Shown here one piece after another: positions 7,861-10,101 of a stretch of DNA of 10,101 nt. The translations under genes and the position numbers were made by a program. Within the stretch, counting starts at the first letter, position 1. Every line of letters starts with the position of its first letter. Source of the DNA: CAYRUP01 sp964427485 (GTDB taxonomy: Bacteria; Pseudomonadota; Gammaproteobacteria; DSM-16500). The stretch lies in assembly GCA_964427485.1 (NCBI GenBank), contig CAYRUP010000068.1, positions 1 to 10,101 of the forward strand, written 5' to 3'. The notes under the pieces were generated by a model that did no database searches, had not been told where the DNA came from, and was given only the letters and a program-made list of their open reading frames with translations.

Positions 7861-8283
7861 ATGGCAGATAAAAAATTAAAAAATATTTTGTATGCTGAAG
7901 ATGAGGAAGACATTCGTGCCATCGCACAAATTGCTTTGGAAGATATAGGTGGTTTTACTGTGAAATTTTGTGCGGACGGTAGAGAGGCATTGGAAGCCGT
8001 GCATTTTTTTCAGCCTCAATTATTGTTGTTAGATGTGATGATGCCTGGCATGGATGGTCCAACAACGCTGCAAGCTTTACGCAACATTGATAATTTGTGG
8101 GATATCCCTGCTATATTTGTGACGGCAAAAATTCAGCCGAATGAAATTATGCAGTATAAAGAAATGGGTGTGCTTGACGTGATTACTAAACCATTTGATC
8201 CGATGAAGTTGGCTGAAAATATTAATGCGATGTGGAGTAAATATATTAACAGTTTAAATATTAATAGTACTAAAAGGGAGTGA
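7861..8283 (+). CDS. Single-domain CheY-like response regulator
   Basis: A 140-residue protein that is only a receiver domain. Residues Glu13-Asp14-Glu15 supply the metal-binding acidic group. Asp58 in LLLLDVMMPGMDG is the phospho-acceptor, Thr88 (FVTAK) the switch residue and Lys110 (TKPFD) the conserved lysine, so it should be phosphorylatable. It has no DNA-binding or enzymatic output; the C-terminus after about 125 is a short polar tail. Such proteins act by binding partners or by carrying or draining phosphate in relays. The start is backed by GAGG eight bases upstream. It sits 24 bases after the kinase and 4 bases before the diguanylate cyclase, so all three should be co-transcribed. 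By inference it could receive phosphate from the kinase or from the HPt domain encoded next door, competing with the cyclase receivers. Confidence 0.95.
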   Translation: MADKKLKNILYAEDEEDIRAIAQIALEDIGGFTVKFCADGREALEAVHFFQPQLLLLDVMMPGMDGPTTLQALRNIDNLWDIPAIFVTAKIQPNEIMQYKEMGVLDVITKPFDPMKLAENINAMWSKYINSLNINSTKRE

Positions 8284-8287
8284 GTCA

Positions 8288-9904
8288 ATGGACAGTAGCA
8301 TCCAAGTAAAATTACAAGCCTTATTTGTTGACTATACCAAAAAGCTACCCGATAAAATAAATATGTTGGAAAAACAATGGCAGAATTTATCGCAAAGTTG
8401 GGACCAAGAAAAATTGCTTGAATTTCACCGCGCAGTGCACAGTCTATGTGGTTCAGCTGGAACTTATGGGTATAAGACGTTAAGTCAGCGCGCACGCGAG
8501 CTTGAGGTTTATCTGAAAACCTTGCTGGGCAAAAATAGGGTTTCACATCAAGAGCAACAAGAAGTACTTAAACTATTAAATAATCTTGCGTCAGTTGAAT
8601 TATCGATTGAAGAAAACGAAGTTCAGGATTTTGCTGTGCCGATAAAGCTTTTGCCAACCAATAAATTAGTTTATGTGTTGGATAACGATCGTGAATTTAT
8701 TAATGAAGTTAAAGCAAATTTAGATTCGATGGGTTACACGGTTGAGATCTTTGCGGATTTTCAAATGCTGCAAAAATCGCTTGCTGCTGTAATCCCCGGT
8801 GCAATGATTATTGATGTGGAATATTTAGATGAAAATGCCATCGAGTATTTGCATAAAATACAGGAGCGTGAGGTTCCCATTTCCTTGTTTTGTACTGCAA
8901 AACAAGGGGATTTGCATACACGGCTTAATGCGATTCGTGCGGGAGGGATTGGGTTTTTTCAAAAACCGATCGAAGCATTTTATTTAACAAAAACACTTGA
9001 TCAAGCCTGTGGCTCTTCCGCATTAGAACCATTAAGAGTGATGATTGTGGATGATTCCCAATCATTAGCAGAATATTATGCGGTTGTTTTGCAGGAAGCG
9101 GGAATGGAAGTGCGTATTGTGATGGATCCGCTGGGTGTGTTGAATGTGTTGACGGAGTTTCGCCCTGATTTGTTATTACTCGATGTATATATGCCCGGCT
9201 GTTCTGGTCTTGAGCTTGCAGCGGTGTTACGTCAAGAAACACTTTATGCTGGAATTCCAATTATTTTTCTTTCGACAGAAGAAGATCGTTTAAAGCAATT
9301 AGCCGCGCTCAATTTAGGCGGCGATGATTTTTTAACAAAACCCATCCTGCCGCAGCATTTGGTTGCTGCAGTGCGTTCGCGAGCAAAACGTGCGGGCATT
9401 TTAACGTCCTACATGACGCGCGACAGTTTGACAGGTTTGTTGAATCACACCAATATCTTGCAACATCTTGAAATAGAATTGGCGCGCGCGCTGCGTTTAA
9501 ATCAGGCGCTCAGTTTTATTTTAATTGATATTGATCATTTTAAATTAGTGAATGATACGTACGGCCATTCTATGGGGGACCGTGTTTTGAGAAAATTATC
9601 CGAATTGTTACTGACGCGTTTGCGCCGAACGGATATGGCGGGACGTTATGGTGGTGAAGAATTTGCGATTATTTTACCCAATACGAATGGTGAAATGGCT
9701 GTGGAGTTGTGCACAGAACTGCGAGAAAAGTTCGCGCAATTTGTTTTTACCTCAGAAGGAAAAAAATTCCATGTGACATTTAGCGCCGGAATATCCACAT
9801 ACCCAAATTTGACAGATGCTAATAATCTCATTGAGATGGCTGACCAAGCTCTTTACAAGGCAAAGAGTCATGGGCGGAATCGTGAGCTTTTGCTTATTAA
9901 GTAG
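8288..9904 (+). CDS. HPt-REC-REC-GGDEF diguanylate cyclase
   Basis: A soluble 538-residue protein predicted to make cyclic-di-GMP from two GTP when its receivers are phosphorylated. An N-terminal HPt domain (about 1-100) carries HSLCGSAGTYG with acceptor His51. REC1 (about 125-245) keeps Asp132/Asp134, Asp176, Thr203 and Lys226 but lacks the usual MPxxDG after the acceptor (it reads DVEYLDENA), so it looks degenerate. REC2 (about 250-368) is canonical: Asp255-Asp256, acceptor Asp299 in LLLLDVYMPG, Lys351 in TKP. The GGDEF domain (about 372-537) has DSLTGLLN, metal-binding Asp414 in IDIDHFK, an intact GGEEF (455-459), and an inhibitory-site RxxD at 446-449, five residues before it, which predicts product inhibition. 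The REC-REC-GGDEF part resembles Caulobacter PleD; the HPt fusion is the unusual part. Start: ATG with GGGAG seven bases upstream. Last gene of the signalling operon. Confidence 0.95.
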   Translation: MDSSIQVKLQALFVDYTKKLPDKINMLEKQWQNLSQSWDQEKLLEFHRAVHSLCGSAGTYGYKTLSQRARELEVYLKTLLGKNRVSHQEQQEVLKLLNNLASVELSIEENEVQDFAVPIKLLPTNKLVYVLDNDREFINEVKANLDSMGYTVEIFADFQMLQKSLAAVIPGAMIIDVEYLDENAIEYLHKIQEREVPISLFCTAKQGDLHTRLNAIRAGGIGFFQKPIEAFYLTKTLDQACGSSALEPLRVMIVDDSQSLAEYYAVVLQEAGMEVRIVMDPLGVLNVLTEFRPDLLLLDVYMPGCSGLELAAVLRQETLYAGIPIIFLSTEEDRLKQLAALNLGGDDFLTKPILPQHLVAAVRSRAKRAGILTSYMTRDSLTGLLNHTNILQHLEIELARALRLNQALSFILIDIDHFKLVNDTYGHSMGDRVLRKLSELLLTRLRRTDMAGRYGGEEFAIILPNTNGEMAVELCTELREKFAQFVFTSEGKKFHVTFSAGISTYPNLTDANNLIEMADQALYKAKSHGRNRELLLIK

Positions 9905-9935
9905 GTTTCCTAGCGATATTCATTGTGTGTTTGGA

Positions 9936-10030
9936 CCCTCATCCCCGACCCTTCTCCCACAAGTGGGAGAAGGGAGTTTTATATATATAGCTCCCTTCTC
10001 CCGGAACGGGAGAAGGGCAGGGGATGAGGG
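9936..10030. repeat. Intergenic repeat with two alternative palindromic folds
   Basis: The outer segments 9936-9946 and 10020-10030 are perfectly complementary (11 bases). Inside, 9949-9960 pairs with 9963-9974 and 9993-10003 with 10007-10017, giving a three-armed structure. Equally, 9965-9976 pairs with 9991-10002 (12 bases, AT-rich 14-base loop) while 9949-9958 pairs with 10008-10017, giving one long hairpin. Repeats of the CCCTCATCCCC/CCCTTCTCCC type are, from memory, scattered in many proteobacterial intergenic regions. Here it begins 32 bases after the cyclase stop and would be transcribed with the operon. Confidence 0.85.
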
Positions 10031-10043
10031 TTAAACCCCCAAA

Positions 10044-10072
10044 AAAAACCCCGCCAAAATGACGGGGTTTTT
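10044..10072. terminator. Strong bidirectional intrinsic terminator
   Basis: CCCCG (10049-10053) pairs with CGGGG (10063-10067) around a nine-base loop. The stem is flanked by an A-run (10044-10048) and a T-run (10068-10072) that pair with each other, a classic intrinsic terminator that works in both directions. It ends the rightward signalling operon and probably also a convergent gene beyond the window. The last 29 bases (10073-10101) show nothing recognisable. Confidence 0.88.
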
Positions 10073-10101
10073 AAAAGTAGCGCATAAAACAGCAAATTAC
10101 A

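Noticed and set aside
8133..8546. Minus-strand open frame of 137 residues across the receiver and cyclase genes
   Set aside because: It is antisense to two clearly conserved domains and shows no recognisable motif.
9816..10034. Plus-strand open frame running from the cyclase end through the intergenic repeat
   Set aside because: It overlaps the GGDEF C-terminus in another frame, and its tail is simply the translated palindromic repeat.

Overview
The window comes from an AT-rich gammaproteobacterium. The best fit is the Legionella/Coxiella side of the class, judged from the hflK-hflC-purA block, the style of the proteins and the AT-rich coding sequence; the exact taxon cannot be fixed from sequence alone. 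Coding density is high, and every longer intergenic gap carries an inverted repeat.

Left part (1-3600), leftward: hflK, hflC and purA form a tight operon with a 14-base overlap and an 11-base gap. HflK/HflC are the membrane SPFH partners of the FtsH protease; PurA commits IMP to AMP synthesis. A plausible sigma70-type promoter lies at 3541-3569. A short palindrome of a type widespread in proteobacteria follows purA (13-48). The hflX and hfq genes that commonly precede hflK are not here.

Middle (3591-4515): a 171-base near-perfect palindrome separates the leftward operon from a rightward M50 site-2-type membrane metalloprotease gene. That gene has a one-base insertion at about 4248, exactly after the third zinc ligand; the rest of the protein is intact in the next frame. 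Two terminator-like hairpins follow it.

Right part (4516-9904), rightward: a three-gene signalling operon with gaps of 24 and 4 bases. It encodes (1) a 1106-residue membrane hybrid histidine kinase (sensor-PAS-GAF-HisKA-HATPase-REC-REC), (2) a stand-alone CheY-like receiver, and (3) a 538-residue HPt-REC-REC-GGDEF protein. The kinase has two receivers but no HPt, and the HPt sits at the N-terminus of the diguanylate cyclase. The operon therefore appears to encode a complete His-Asp-His-Asp phosphorelay ending in cyclic-di-GMP synthesis. This is the most interesting system in the window.

End (9905-10101): a 95-base repeat with two alternative self-complementary folds, then a strong bidirectional intrinsic terminator.
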